DNA of 64,000 nucleotides from JBBQVS01 sp038211295 (GTDB lineage: Bacteria; Chloroflexota; Ktedonobacteria; Ktedonobacterales; Ktedonobacteraceae), in contig JBBQVS010000011.1 in the NCBI GenBank assembly GCA_038211295.1, forward strand, positions 1 through 64,000, given 5' to 3'. Of the stretch, positions 1-10,200 are shown in pieces. The notes below the pieces were generated by a model. It was not told the origin of the DNA. It saw only the letters and a program-made list of their open reading frames with translations, and did not search any database. A program made the position numbers and the translations under genes. The first letter of the stretch is position 1; each line of letters opens with the position of its first letter.

Positions 1-6
1 CCCCTC

Positions 7-159
7 TTATTTGCCTAGCCGACGTTTGATGGAGTCGCGCAGTATCCAGATGACCATACTGTGAAATGAGCGACTATCTTCTTGTGCAAACGGCTTTAAT
101 GCGGTATACACATCAGAGGGATAGGTTGTATTAATCTTAGTTTCTTTGTCTGTGTTCAT
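7..159 (-). CDS. Small ribbon-helix-helix (CopG/Arc-like) DNA-binding protein
   Basis: A 50-residue protein beginning MNTDKETKINTTYPSDVY. It has the shape of a ribbon-helix-helix repressor: a short N-terminal strand (INTTY), a first helix (SDVYTALKPFA) and a second helix (SFHSMVIWILRDSIKRR) with the usual Arg/Lys-rich end. Proteins of this family dimerise and bind DNA through the paired strand; many are antitoxins or plasmid-type regulators. I chose the ATG at 157-159 because the family domain starts right after it; an upstream in-frame start at 198 would add only 13 unconvincing residues. No toxin partner is visible, but the gene ends 7 bases from the window edge, so a partner could lie outside. 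The family call is reasonable, the target is unknown. Confidence 0.6.
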   Translation of the reverse strand: MNTDKETKINTTYPSDVYTALKPFAQEDSRSFHSMVIWILRDSIKRRLGK

Positions 160-273
160 ATGTGTTCTTGTAGCACAGTACACGTACCATGTCAACACTC
201 AATTTGCGCAAACGTCCCTCGCCTATCACGCCCCGAGAAGAACGGGCTTGTATCCCCTGCTTAGAAAGACAGG

Positions 274-359
274 GGCGAAGGGAAACACGGCGTGGGAAAG
301 GGGCATGGTGACGGTTCGCCCGCGCTATGCCCCTTTCCCACGCCGTGTTTCCCTTCGCC
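274..359. repeat. 33-bp perfect inverted repeat with 20-bp loop
   Basis: Positions 274-306 and 327-359 are exact reverse complements, separated by 20 bases. Bases 272-273 and 360-361 could extend the stem by G-U pairs in RNA. It lies between the end of hflX (minus strand) and the start of the small RHH gene (minus strand). No T-run follows, so it is not a standard intrinsic terminator, although such a stem would probably slow or stop transcription. It may be a miniature palindromic element. The arms do not match the GCAAGCC-type repeats found elsewhere in the window. Confidence 0.85.
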
Positions 360-390
360 TTATTCTCCCCTTTGGTAGGGCTTTTCCATA

Positions 391-1728
391 TTACACACGA
401 GTGCGTTTAACGTGCGTCTGCTGATATGCCAGAAATGGGCCGCTATGGTTTTGGGGCATATGACCACAGATGTGGGTGCCTTCCTCCTCAAAACTTTCGT
501 GTTCGATTGTGCCAAACTGGTGAAATTGCGCGACCAGATCGCCTCGTTTGTAGGGAATAATCACATCAAGCGGCGTGAATTGCTGTACTAATGTGTCGCT
601 TATACATTTGAGCAATGCATCGATGCCGATGCCATCCTTCGCGGAAACCGCGACGGTTGGCGCACCTGCCGCCATCCCTTGCAACTGTAATGGCACATCG
701 GTAGGCCAGAGATCGAGCTTGTTGAGCACAACGATCATCGGACGTTCCGCCGCCTCGATCTCTTTTAGCACCTCTTCGACTGCCGCCATCTGTCGATGCA
801 CTGAAGGGTGCGAGGCATCGACAACGTGAATGAGCAAGTCCGCCTCTTTGACCTCTTCGAGGGTCGCGCGGAAGGCCGCGACCAGCGTTGTAGGCAGGCG
901 TTGTACAAAACCTACGGTGTCTGTTAACAAAAACTCCTGTCCACCAACGAGCCGTACACGACGTGTTGTCGGGTCGAGAGTCGCGAAGAGTTTATCTTCC
1001 GCGAGAATGTCAACGGTCGAGACTGAGAGGCGGTTGAGCAGCGTAGATTTGCCTGCGTTGGTATAGCCGACAAGTGCGACAACGGGTGCGCCAACATTTT
1101 TACGCCGTTCACGGTGACGCTGACGTTGGTTGCGAACCTGCTCAAGGTCTTCCAGCAGGTCTTCCTTCTGGCGACGGAGCATACGGCGGTCAACCTCGAT
1201 CTGCTTCTCACCTTCGCCGCGCTGTTGCGTGCCACCGCGCTGCCGTGATAAGTGTGACCACTGACGGGCGAGACGTGGCAAGTCATATTCGACCTGTGCC
1301 AGCTCGACCTGCAAACGACCCTCACGAGTACGGGCGCGTTGTCCAAAGATGATGAGAATGAGTGCCGTGCGGTCAAGCACCTGTGTATCCAACTCTTTCT
1401 CAAGATTGCGGTGTTGGCGCGGTGTCAGCTCAAGGTCAAAGATTACTGCGTCACAGTTGTGAAACTTGACCAGTTCCGCGACTTCTTGCACCTTGCCAGA
1501 ACCAATGACGGTGCCGGGATGAGGATGAGCCATGCGCTGAATGACGCGCTCGGCACAGGTTATGCCTGCGGTCATCGCTAGCTGTACCAGCTCATCAAGT
1601 GACTCCTCGGCGGGCCATGTGTTGTCGGGCATGTCAACGCTTATCAGGAGAGCGCGTTCGGGGGCTTCGGCAAGCAAGCCACTCGCGGACTGCTCTTCTT
1701 GTACGTTGGGAATATAATGTTCTGCCAA
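391..1728 (-). CDS. hflX: GTPase HflX (ribosome-associated)
   Basis: A 445-residue HflX-family GTPase, which binds the 50S subunit and in other bacteria splits stalled or stressed ribosomes. The N-terminal HflX domain includes the glycine-rich stretch HPGTVIGSGKVQE near residue 70 and a Arg/Gln-rich coiled segment (about 160-210). The G domain follows, with G1 GYTNAGKST near residue 220, G3 DTVGFVQRLP, G4 NKLD and G5-like SAKDG. The start codon is TTG at 1726-1728; AAGGAG sits about 7 bases upstream on the minus strand and no better ATG exists. The C-terminal tail (HMPQNHSGPFLAYQQ and beyond) looks unlike the family and may be read-through of decayed sequence. It is transcribed alone; a 33-bp palindrome lies just downstream. 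Confidence 0.95.
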   Translation of the reverse strand: MAEHYIPNVQEEQSASGLLAEAPERALLISVDMPDNTWPAEESLDELVQLAMTAGITCAERVIQRMAHPHPGTVIGSGKVQEVAELVKFHNCDAVIFDLELTPRQHRNLEKELDTQVLDRTALILIIFGQRARTREGRLQVELAQVEYDLPRLARQWSHLSRQRGGTQQRGEGEKQIEVDRRMLRRQKEDLLEDLEQVRNQRQRHRERRKNVGAPVVALVGYTNAGKSTLLNRLSVSTVDILAEDKLFATLDPTTRRVRLVGGQEFLLTDTVGFVQRLPTTLVAAFRATLEEVKEADLLIHVVDASHPSVHRQMAAVEEVLKEIEAAERPMIVVLNKLDLWPTDVPLQLQGMAAGAPTVAVSAKDGIGIDALLKCISDTLVQQFTPLDVIIPYKRGDLVAQFHQFGTIEHESFEEEGTHICGHMPQNHSGPFLAYQQTHVKRTRV

Positions 1729-2250
1729 AAGACGCTCCTTACATGAACTTCATGTGTGCGAAAGTAGTGGGGTGGTGGACGTAAGAGTGCGTAAGCCCTC
1801 TATAAGCCCAAAAAGAAAAAGCATATGCCGCCGCATGTATACTGTCTCCGTATGCGCTCAGTGCTGCTCTTTCGGGTACAGGTGAAATACTTCTTGAAGA
1901 AGGGGTGATGTTGCGAGAAACGTCTGCTGGGATTTGTGGCAGGCAACAGCTTTCTTTCACACTATACAACAAGAGCATTGTTGTGCGGCACTATATCGTA
2001 CTGTTGCCTGAAACAAGAAACAGCTAGATAGTGAAAAACACACTATGCTTGAGTACAGGTTAGTTGAAAACTATCACGTATAGACTCTCCTATGGATATT
2101 CTGGGGAAATGTACATACTAATCATACACGAAGTAGCACGAAAAGTCAAGCATGTAGAGGAGACAAAAAAAGAGTGAGTGGACAGGGATTTGATTGCTCA
2201 ACCCGTCTGTCCGCTCACTTAGTGTCAGGTAATTTTTGCGCTAGAGTAGA
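1729..2250. other. Intergenic region upstream of hflX
   Basis: About 520 bases. It holds the presumed hflX promoter (not clearly recognisable) and, at its right end, the terminator of the zinc-ribbon gene. The short reading frames in it have no ribosome binding site or family resemblance, and I see no RNA gene. Confidence 0.5.
2162..2220 (-). terminator. Rho-independent terminator of the zinc-ribbon gene
   Basis: On the minus strand the arms at 2207-2219 and 2173-2185 form a stem of about 13 bp with one mismatch, followed directly by a tract of seven T (2164-2170 on the plus strand reads as A). It lies about 30 bases after the stop of the zinc-ribbon gene. Confidence 0.85.
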
Positions 2251-2655
2251 TTACCAGCGTGAACGACGCTCGCCACCACGATCATTGGAGCGACCACCGC
2301 CGTAGCTGCTGCTGCCACCAGATGACTGGGACTGAGCTTGGTAGCAATCGCGGCAATAGACGGGCTTATCGCCACGGGGCTGGAATGGAACCTGAGCCTC
2401 GTTGCCACAGCTCGCGCATGTCGCGGTGTACATCTGACGGGCTTCGCGTGATCCGCCGCCACTGCGGCCACCACCGTAGCTTCCGCCACCGCCGCCCTGA
2501 CGGTCTCCCATCTGTGCCTTACGAGCCGCGCGGCACGAAGGACAGCGGCTTGGAGCATTTGTTAGCCCACGGCTGGCATAAAACTCCTGCTCGCCTACTG
2601 TGAATGCAAATTCCTGGTTACAATCGCGACAATACAATGTCTGGTCAGTTGCCAT
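2251..2655 (-). CDS. Zinc-ribbon protein with two CxxC pairs and Gly/Ser-rich linkers
   Basis: A 134-residue protein starting MATDQTLYCRDC. The N-terminal zinc ribbon has CRDC and CPSC pairs with the typical YASRGLTNAPSRCPSCR context, a form common in Chloroflexota and Firmicutes. A Gly/Ser/Arg-rich linker follows, then a second ribbon with CASC and CRDC pairs and another Gly/Ser/Arg-rich tail. The RGG-like tail suggests nucleic-acid (probably RNA) binding, but this is inference. I chose the ATG at 2653-2655 over an upstream in-frame start because the zinc ribbon begins immediately after it and GAGAAAG precedes it. It is monocistronic with its own terminator. Confidence 0.75.
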   Translation of the reverse strand: MATDQTLYCRDCNQEFAFTVGEQEFYASRGLTNAPSRCPSCRAARKAQMGDRQGGGGGSYGGGRSGGGSREARQMYTATCASCGNEAQVPFQPRGDKPVYCRDCYQAQSQSSGGSSSYGGGRSNDRGGERRSRW

Positions 2656-2908
2656 GTTTTTCTTTCTCGATTCCTGGGCATAAGCCCTCAACAAAAATGT
2701 TACTTCCGTGTATCGCGCGGCCTGTAATAGACAGTCTACTCATAGCGTCAATGCACTCTACAACGTTCTCTTAGTATAACATGCTTTTGCCAAAAAGTAT
2801 TCCTTTCCAGTGCCAATTTTGGGATATTGTAAAAAATTGGTCAAATTTCGTTTCTTTCTTGACCTGATTCCATCGTTAGTGTAATCGGTACACACTTCCA
2901 TATTTTCC

Positions 2909-4240
2909 TTATGCACCAAGACGCTGTACTTGAGTTTCGACAAGTGGTAAGACAACCTCGACAGTCGTTCCGCGCTCCTTGCCCACCTTCATTTCAAGCA
3001 CGCCGCCGAGTCGCTCGACTCGTTCCATCATGCCACTAAGCCCATAATGACCTTCTGGACTAGTATAGGCAACGTGTCCGTTGGCCTTTTGGCGAGAAAA
3101 GCTGAGCGGCAGGCCAACACCATCGTCTTCGATGCGAAGCAGAACCTCGTCATCGTAGCGTCTGACACGGATGCGCACGTTGCTGGCTTGAGCATGTTTC
3201 TCGATGTTGGCGATGGCTTCCTGGCCCACCTTCCATAATGTCTCTTCCACCTGTCGGGGTAACTCTTCGCTCTCCATGAGGATGTCAAAGGTAACGTGAA
3301 TGCCGCACCGTTGCGCCATCTCGCGAGCGTTACGACTGAGGGCGCGGCATACAGGCTCGCGTTCAAGTGTGGGTGAGCGTAGGTTTGCGATTGAGGCACG
3401 TAACTCGTTCATGCTCTCACGCACAAGTGTTTGTGTCGCGCGTAGCTCGCGGTTACTCCGTTCGGGGTCGCGCTCGCGCAGACGTTGCGCGACCTCCAGT
3501 TTTACCGTGACAAGCACAAGGGCGTGACCAAGCGTGTCGTGCATCTCGCGTGCAAGCCGATTGCGCTCACGGAGAACCGCGAGTTCTTGCTCCTGTGCGG
3601 CTGTTTCCGCAAGCTTCTGGTGGGCCTCGGCCAATTCCGTATGCGCGGCTGTGAGTTTTTCTAGCAAGCTGTTACGCTTGTAACGTTCGCTTACCAGGCG
3701 ATGCATCACGAGTGTTAGGGCCGACGTACCATAAAAGCCCATACTCAGACCGAACAATGAATTCAACTGCTCAAGATCAAGAGGCCATGTAATCGCTTTT
3801 ACCACAATGCCAAAAGAAAGCAAGAGAACTGTTACCAGTAAGAGCATCCGCCGTCCTGTAAAACGCGAAAGGATCACACCAAAGACGATATAGAGATTCC
3901 AGACAAAGTTTACGTCTATGAAGATGAGCACAAATACCATACAATACAGGGAAGCGACAATCGCGAGTGAGGGAAGCAATGATGGAGGCCAGTTATCGCG
4001 TGTGGTAACAGCACTTAACCCGAAAACCGCGAGAATTGTGAGCGAGAGGAAAAAAATAACGATGCCATGCCAATCATGAAGGAGCTGAGGTCTCGCACGG
4101 AAGATATTGTAATCGGTAAGAACCAGCGAAATAAGCGATACACTCATCCAACCTAGTCCCCACCAGCGAAAGCCGCGCGAAAACTTTTCATTGGTCACAG
4201 GCATTTCTTCGGTTACAGATACTATTGTTGTCTTCAACAT
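2909..4240 (-). CDS. Sensor histidine kinase (HisKA_3 / NarL-type), orphan
   Basis: A 443-residue membrane histidine kinase. Residues 25-170 contain five or six hydrophobic segments and no recognisable extracytoplasmic domain. A short coiled coil follows (SLLEKLTAAHTELAEAHQKL), then the HisKA_3 dimerisation/phosphoacceptor motif AREMHDTLGHAL with the phosphorylated His. The ATPase domain shows the N box (EAIANIEKHA) and G1 box (EDDGVGLPL), and GHYGLSGMMERV near the end. Kinases of this class normally phosphorylate LuxR/NarL-type regulators, but no such regulator lies beside it. The ATG at 4240 follows a good AGGAGAG. The signal sensed is unknown and is probably membrane-borne. Confidence 0.9.
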   Translation of the reverse strand: MLKTTIVSVTEEMPVTNEKFSRGFRWWGLGWMSVSLISLVLTDYNIFRARPQLLHDWHGIVIFFLSLTILAVFGLSAVTTRDNWPPSLLPSLAIVASLYCMVFVLIFIDVNFVWNLYIVFGVILSRFTGRRMLLLVTVLLLSFGIVVKAITWPLDLEQLNSLFGLSMGFYGTSALTLVMHRLVSERYKRNSLLEKLTAAHTELAEAHQKLAETAAQEQELAVLRERNRLAREMHDTLGHALVLVTVKLEVAQRLRERDPERSNRELRATQTLVRESMNELRASIANLRSPTLEREPVCRALSRNAREMAQRCGIHVTFDILMESEELPRQVEETLWKVGQEAIANIEKHAQASNVRIRVRRYDDEVLLRIEDDGVGLPLSFSRQKANGHVAYTSPEGHYGLSGMMERVERLGGVLEMKVGKERGTTVEVVLPLVETQVQRLGA

Positions 4241-4654
4241 TCCAACTCTCCTGCTTACTAGAGCGGGTTATATGTTCTATATGTTGGAAAGCATAACATG
4301 TATGTCCACTAATGCGTAGGGTAAAACGACCTATTTGTTGCTCAATACGAGGTGACAAAAGTCATGATGTCTGGAAACTCAACAAAAAAAGGGAATACTG
4401 CGTTCTCTCTTCTAAGAGGGATGCGTCATTAGTCATGGGTACATGTGCTTTTCTATGCCTTTCACAAGAGGATATGCTATACTCTTCCCATTGTGAGCCT
4501 GTTTGAGCCGATAGAGAGAGAGAGTGGAAGATGGTAGGGTACATACAAGAAGAGAAACAGGATCAACTATGAAAATAGAAGAAAAATTACAGCGCAATAG
4601 ACTACTTTGCGGCGATAAAATATGCACGTATGAAGCAGCTTGGGAGACGCGGGT
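4241..4654. other. Divergent intergenic region
   Basis: About 410 bases between the divergent sensor kinase and receiver-like gene. A TATACT hexamer at 4478-4483 could be a -10 for the rightward gene, but no good -35 precedes it. No gene or repeat is evident. Confidence 0.4.
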
Positions 4655-6769
4655 ATGAATATCAGCACCGGAGGACCACACGTACTTTTCTTTGAACGCG
4701 ATCAACAATTGACCGCGTTATTGACGAGCGAATTTCAGCTTGCGGGCTACGAGTGTCATGCCGCTCGTACCGCAGTAGAGGTGTTCGATACTATTGCCCG
4801 TTTCCCTGTACGCGTGCTGCTCGTGAATTTGGCGCAGGCCGCTGCTGGCCGCCGCGAGTTCTGGGTAGCACTCGATACTCAGCGTAGAGGAAGAGGCGTA
4901 CAGGTATTTACGTATCTCTGCTCTAACCTCGCAGGCTATGGGCCGCGAGATAGTGACGAGCGTTCACAGACGCAAACCGCAGATATAGAGATTGACGGAA
5001 TGCTTGGCCTGATGAGCATGGTTGATGCTGTGCGTGAACGTGTACCTGCCTCCGCGCCTGTCAGCACAGGCACAACCAACACGCAACCGCGAATGCAACG
5101 TGTCGCGCCCCAGGCTCCGCCCGCGACACCCAACATACATTCTGCACCTGCGGCCCAGGGCCAGAATAGCACCAACACCCCGACCTATCGCGCTGGCCCA
5201 ATCGACTCATCGGGCTATCCGGCTCCGCGTGCAAATACAACACCCCCTGCATCTACTCTGAATTCGCAATCCTACTCGGAGAAGATACGGGCCGTATTGT
5301 ATCCCACGCAACGCCCCACGAATACACAAACGATGGTGCCAGCGCAAGAGGTGGAGCCGACGCCGACGTATAATGAGCCACAACAATATACACAGCAAAA
5401 TACGCATCATACCCAAAATGTGTCGCCCAACGTGCAAGACGCCCCAATCATGCAACCGCAGTCGCAGCAGGCATATGACTATGACGCTACCGCCCTGCAA
5501 CGTCTCGCATATGGGGGGACGGCGGGAGCGGGGCAAGAGTCGGGTCTTGACCAATTGTCGCGCCTGCTACAGGGACGCGCAACGCCAACCAGCAGCGACG
5601 AGAGACCAGAGTATCCGCAGGTAAGAGAAACGCGCACATATGAAAGTGACACAAGACCAACGGAACAGTACGCTGGCAGCTACACGCCGACTTCGCAGAC
5701 TACACCCACAACGGAGGCGATTGGCTCACAGATACTTCGCGCTTCGCCCATCGAAGACCTGCCTCTTGAGCGCACATCCAATGGCACAGTAAGTGATGGT
5801 GTGCGGCGTGTAGAAACGCGGGTAAATTATCGGCAACACGGGCAAACGACACAAGCTCAAAGTTCGCAGGCAACTCCGCTTGCCTCGATCTCGCGTGCGT
5901 CCATTGCTCCCTCTGTTCCGCCTCAAGCCCAGGCACAACCACCAATATCGAAGGCAACGATGCCAGTGATGGCGGTTTCACCACCACCTCAAAATGTTGT
6001 GGCACCGCAACCCATTAGTACGACGCAGGAAGAGCGTATCAACACAGAAAAGCCCACATCGCAACAGGTAGAGGAGCATCGAACGGCGCAACAGGCGGTA
6101 AAAGAAACGCTTGTAGAGTATGAGGGCCAGGATAGAAACGATGAAAGTGAGGAGGAGGAACAAACACGCGAACGTCCTATCGCGCAAAGAAGCGAAGTAG
6201 AAGAGGAACATGAGGAGAGAGAACACGATATGATAGAGATGACTCGCGGGGCGAGCGAGCAGCTACTGCAAGCTACAATGCCAATGCTAGACAGTTCGGC
6301 ATGGAAAGATATGTCTGAAACGGGTATGTCGCCTAATAATGCGATACTCTTAGACATTGTACAAAGTCTGCCCTTGATGCCATCGCCGCCACCGCAACCA
6401 CCCACACCGCAAGCGGTGAGTGGACGAACGATGCGAACACTTGGAAGCGTGTTACTTGAAGGGCATCTTGTCCCACAGAACCGCTTAGAGGTCGCGCAAA
6501 ATATACAGCGCATGTTACGTGGTGTGGACTTAAATTATCAGCTTGGTGAAATCTTACTTATGTTCAAACTTTTAACGCCCGATCAACTGCTTGCCGCCAG
6601 TCTGGTGAGCTACGGGATGATTTCGACACAGCAGATTAGTGCGCTTGGTCGTATACGCCAGGAACTGCACGCGATTGGCTTAGAGTATGATCTTGAAAGT
6701 CTCCTCATTCTCTTCAGAATGCTGACGCCCGAACAGTTACGCGAGGTTCGTTCCAGCTGGCAGGGCTAA
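4655..6769 (+). CDS. Receiver-like protein with long low-complexity linker and T2SSE_N-like C-terminus
   Basis: A 704-residue protein of unknown function. Residues 1-115 look like a degenerate response-regulator receiver (HVLFFERDQQLTALLTSEFQ, then a VRVLLVNL strand), but the phosphoacceptor Asp is missing (LLVNLA). Residues about 130-520 are Pro/Gln/Thr/Ser-rich and probably disordered, ending in a Glu-rich stretch. The last 120 residues are two helical repeats of the type LGSVLLEGHLVPQNRLEVA and LGEILLMFKLLTPDQLLAA, resembling the N-terminal domain of type II secretion/pilus ATPases, which binds partner proteins or c-di-GMP. The start is the ATG at 4655, 7 bases after GGGAG; a TTG at 4640 overlaps that site. 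A strong hairpin follows the stop codon. Confidence 0.7.
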   Translation: MNISTGGPHVLFFERDQQLTALLTSEFQLAGYECHAARTAVEVFDTIARFPVRVLLVNLAQAAAGRREFWVALDTQRRGRGVQVFTYLCSNLAGYGPRDSDERSQTQTADIEIDGMLGLMSMVDAVRERVPASAPVSTGTTNTQPRMQRVAPQAPPATPNIHSAPAAQGQNSTNTPTYRAGPIDSSGYPAPRANTTPPASTLNSQSYSEKIRAVLYPTQRPTNTQTMVPAQEVEPTPTYNEPQQYTQQNTHHTQNVSPNVQDAPIMQPQSQQAYDYDATALQRLAYGGTAGAGQESGLDQLSRLLQGRATPTSSDERPEYPQVRETRTYESDTRPTEQYAGSYTPTSQTTPTTEAIGSQILRASPIEDLPLERTSNGTVSDGVRRVETRVNYRQHGQTTQAQSSQATPLASISRASIAPSVPPQAQAQPPISKATMPVMAVSPPPQNVVAPQPISTTQEERINTEKPTSQQVEEHRTAQQAVKETLVEYEGQDRNDESEEEEQTRERPIAQRSEVEEEHEEREHDMIEMTRGASEQLLQATMPMLDSSAWKDMSETGMSPNNAILLDIVQSLPLMPSPPPQPPTPQAVSGRTMRTLGSVLLEGHLVPQNRLEVAQNIQRMLRGVDLNYQLGEILLMFKLLTPDQLLAASLVSYGMISTQQISALGRIRQELHAIGLEYDLESLLILFRMLTPEQLREVRSSWQG

Positions 6770-6782
6770 TACCAGGGAACAC

Positions 6783-6812
6783 GGTGGGGGCAAGCCGCGT
6801 CATGCCCCCACC
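6783..6812 (+). terminator. Hairpin terminator after the receiver-like gene
   Basis: Exact 10-bp arms at 6783-6792 and 6803-6812 around a 10-base loop containing AGCCGCG. The T-tract is weak. The loop resembles the core of the GCAAGCC repeats elsewhere in the window, so it may be a member of that family acting as a terminator. Confidence 0.7.
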
Positions 6813-6855
6813 TTGACCAGTTTTCTTGCCTATGGCAAAATTAGTCCTTAGAGAA

Positions 6856-6884
6856 TTGTTTCATGCAGAGAAATATGGTATAAT
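6856..6884 (+). promoter_or_regulatory. Predicted sigma-70 promoter of the prkA operon
   Basis: TTGTTT (6856-6861), 17-base spacer, TATAAT (6879-6884, perfect -10). Transcription would start near 6891, about 350 bases before the prkA ATG. Confidence 0.55.
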
Positions 6885-7242
6885 GGGAGCATACCCTTTA
6901 ATAGTCTGTCATCGCTAGCAGTGTTCAGAGGTGTAAAGGCAATACACACCCTTTTTCCTCATCTTTCACTTGGTCAGAAATGAGAAAGGACAGATTGAAA
7001 CATTGCAGCAGCATCACAATGATGCACCACCTCAACCCTTTCCCTCGTCTTCAGTCACCAGACTGGGCGAAGGTAATAACGCACTCTAATCAACATATCC
7101 TCTGTTACGTAGGAATGGGCTGGTTTTCACTCGCATGGTGTCGAGCAAAAAACTGGCCTTTTTGGTCTCACTAGCAAACATCTTCTTGTCCACGTCTGGC
7201 GAGTATGCCAGCTTTTGTACCACAAAGAGAGGGTGACGACGT

Positions 7243-10200
7243 ATGGATTTGGTGAAGCGATTAGAAGAATATAGAGATCGTGAGCGGGAACTTCAGTGGG
7301 AGGGAACCTTCGCGCAATACTTTGAAATTGCGAGCAAGAACCCAAAGATAGGGAGACTCTCACATGCGCGTATCTATGACATGATTGTCGATGCAGGCAT
7401 CGAGATGACACGCAATGGCGAGCCACATTATAAGTTCTTCAATGAAGAAATCTTCGGGATTGAGAAGCCACTGCAACAGATTGTGGACTACTTCCACTCT
7501 GCCGCGCAACGCTTAGAGGTTCGCAAACGTGTACTACTACTCATGGGGCCGGTTGGTGGCGGTAAATCTACTGCCGTCGCGCTTATGAAGCGCGGTCTTG
7601 AAGCGTACACACGCACCCCAGAGGGAGCCGTCTACGCTATCAAAGACTGTCCCATGCACGAAGAGCCACTCCACTTAATCCCCAACGACCTCCGTGCCGA
7701 TGTCGAAAAAGAGTTTGGTCTCTATATAGAGGGCGATCTGTGTCCACACTGCCGCTACATGGTAGATAACAACTTTCGCGGACGCATCGAAGAAGTTCCC
7801 GTTAAGCGTGTGACCTTCAGCGAGAAATATCGCGTGGGAGTCGGAACGTTCACGCCGTCCGATCCCAAAAGCCAGGATATCAGCGAGTTAGTCGGAGGCA
7901 TCGACCTCTCGACCATTGGCGAGGTTGGCGTCGAGAGCGACCCAAGAGCCTACCGCTTCGATGGAGAACTCAATATCGCGAATCGCGGCCTGATGGAATT
8001 CGTCGAGATGCTGAAGTGTGTTTCGGGCGTTTCGCTTATTTACACGCGAAACGGGATCCGCAGACTCGACTCACTGGCACGACCTGGACACGGTGTTGGC
8101 GCATCACGTGACATCGATATCCAGATTTCCAGTAGTAGCGGGGTGGAGACTGCCGCTCAGCTCTACCGCGCTGGTCTGAGCAAAACCAAACGTCTCATAA
8201 CCCGTCGCGGCTTCGTAGAGGAAGGCACACACGATCATCGTATGCAAGTTGTGAACGATGAAGGTGTGCTGGTCTGGAAACGCCTGGATCAATTGCAACT
8301 TGGCGATTGGGTTGTGTTGCAAAAAGGACAGAATGTGTGGGGACAGGATGTTGCACTTGATTGGCAAGCTCCTGACAACAAACGCGCCAGATCAATCCGT
8401 GTGCCAGAGACTATGACTCCTGAGTTGGCACGCTGGCTTGGATACCTTGTTGCAGAAGGCTCCATCAATTCTCGCGCACATACTATTGACTTCTCTTGCA
8501 ATGAAGAAGAACTATGTGCTGATTACGCTGGATTAACTCAACAGCTTTTCGGCATCACTCCTGATCTGTATCCTGAACGCTTGTTAATAGCAAGCCTGAT
8601 GCTGGTAGATTTTCTAAAATACCTGGGCTTTAAGACTGGTGCATACGACAAAGATATCCCCTGGTCTGTGCTGGAATCCTCGCGTGAGTCAATGCTGGAA
8701 TTTCTGGCGGGCTACTTCGCGGGCGATGGTACGGTCAATCTCAAAGGGCGGCTCTCGTGGACAACTGCTTCGGAAACACTGGCTCAGCAGTTACAGGTGG
8801 TTCTGCTCAATCTCGGCGTTGTGGCGCGGCGTGTCATATCCCGTTCGCGCTCGGCAACAGATCAAGAGAAGAAGGAATACTGGACGATTACCGCTGCTGG
8901 CGCGGATGCCGATCTGCTGGCATCACAGATGCGTCTGTCGCCACAGCGCAAACTGCTAACCTATGAAAAGGTTTCGGCAGGGGTGCTACGCGCTGGACGA
9001 GCCGATAGTATCCCTAATACGATTGGCTACTGGCAAAGCATCTCAGAGCAACTTCAGACCAATATCATGGCTCGCGCTCTGGCTGAGGGCGGCTCTGGCT
9101 ATCGCACGCGTGAGGGCGCACATCAGATTCTGGGCGAGGATTCCATCAATCTTCACATGCTGCGTACCGGGGCCAATACCTGCACGCGCGAGATAGCTAC
9201 AAAGGTACTGGGAAAATTGGAAGGCTGGATTGAGCCTCCTCCAGGACTCAATACACTGCTCAATTCTTCGCTCTTCTATGATGAGGTGGTTTCGCTTGAG
9301 GATAGCGAAGCCGAATGCTGGGATCTGAATGTACCTGGCTCTAATACCTTCATCGCCAATGGCTTTGTCAACCACAACTGTGACGAAAAATTCTTGTATG
9401 TCTTGCTTACCCTGAGTCAGGAGCAGAACATCAAGACCGGACGTTTCAGCATGATTTACGCCGACGAGGTTGTCGCGAGCCATACTAACGAGCATGAGTA
9501 TCAATCATTCGTTGGGAACAAGAAGTCGGAAGCATTGCAGGATCGTATCATTCTGGTCAAGGTTCCGTACAACCTGCGCGTCTCCGACGAGGTGAAAATC
9601 TATGAGAAACTGCTCAAACAGAGTGCGCTGCAAAACGTTCATATCGCCCCATACACGCTGCGAATCGCCAGCATCTTCGCCATTCTGACACGGCTTGAAC
9701 CATCGAAGAAGGCGGGCATGAGTCCAATGAAGAAACTTCGTCTCTATGATGGCGAAGATATGGAAGACTTCAAGCAGAAGGACGTGCGCGAGTTGCAGGA
9801 GGAGGCGGTGCGCGAAGGCATGGATGGCATCTCGCCTCGCTACGTCATCAATCGTCTCTCGAACGCGCTTATCAAGCAAGGTGTGACCTTTATCACCCCG
9901 ATTGACGCGTTGCGCGCGCTCAAAGACGGACTCGACCAGCACACCAGCATCACCCGCGAGGAGCGCGAACGCTACATCAATTTCATTAGCGAAGCACGCA
10001 AAGAGTATGACCAGATCGCGCAAAAAGAGGTACAACGCGCCTTTGTCTACTCCTACGAAGAGTCGGCACGAACGCTGTTGAACAACTACCTCGATAATGT
10101 TGAAGCGTACTGCAACAAAACCAAGTTACGCGACCCCATAACCGACGAGGAACTGGACTCAGACGAGCATCTGATGCGCTCGATTGAGGAGCAGATTGGC

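Larger units (their letters stand above)
6770..7242. other. Terminator, promoter and long leader before prkA
   Basis: About 470 bases. It holds a terminator hairpin (6783-6812), a sigma-70-like promoter (6856-6884) and then about 350 bases of untranslated leader before prkA. A small in-frame ORF in the leader has no ribosome site. No known riboswitch fold was recognised. Confidence 0.5.

Noticed and set aside
1739..1978. Small minus-strand reading frame upstream of hflX
   Set aside because: No ribosome site or recognisable protein features; it covers the presumed hflX promoter.
2758..2955. Small reading frame overlapping the kinase C-terminus
   Set aside because: It overlaps the kinase on the same strand and has no ribosome site.
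8017..9378. Frameshift, gene fusion or intron as the explanation for the long prkA frame
   Set aside because: The insert is in frame, begins with Cys, ends HN before Cys and carries intein blocks, which fits an intein better than any of these.
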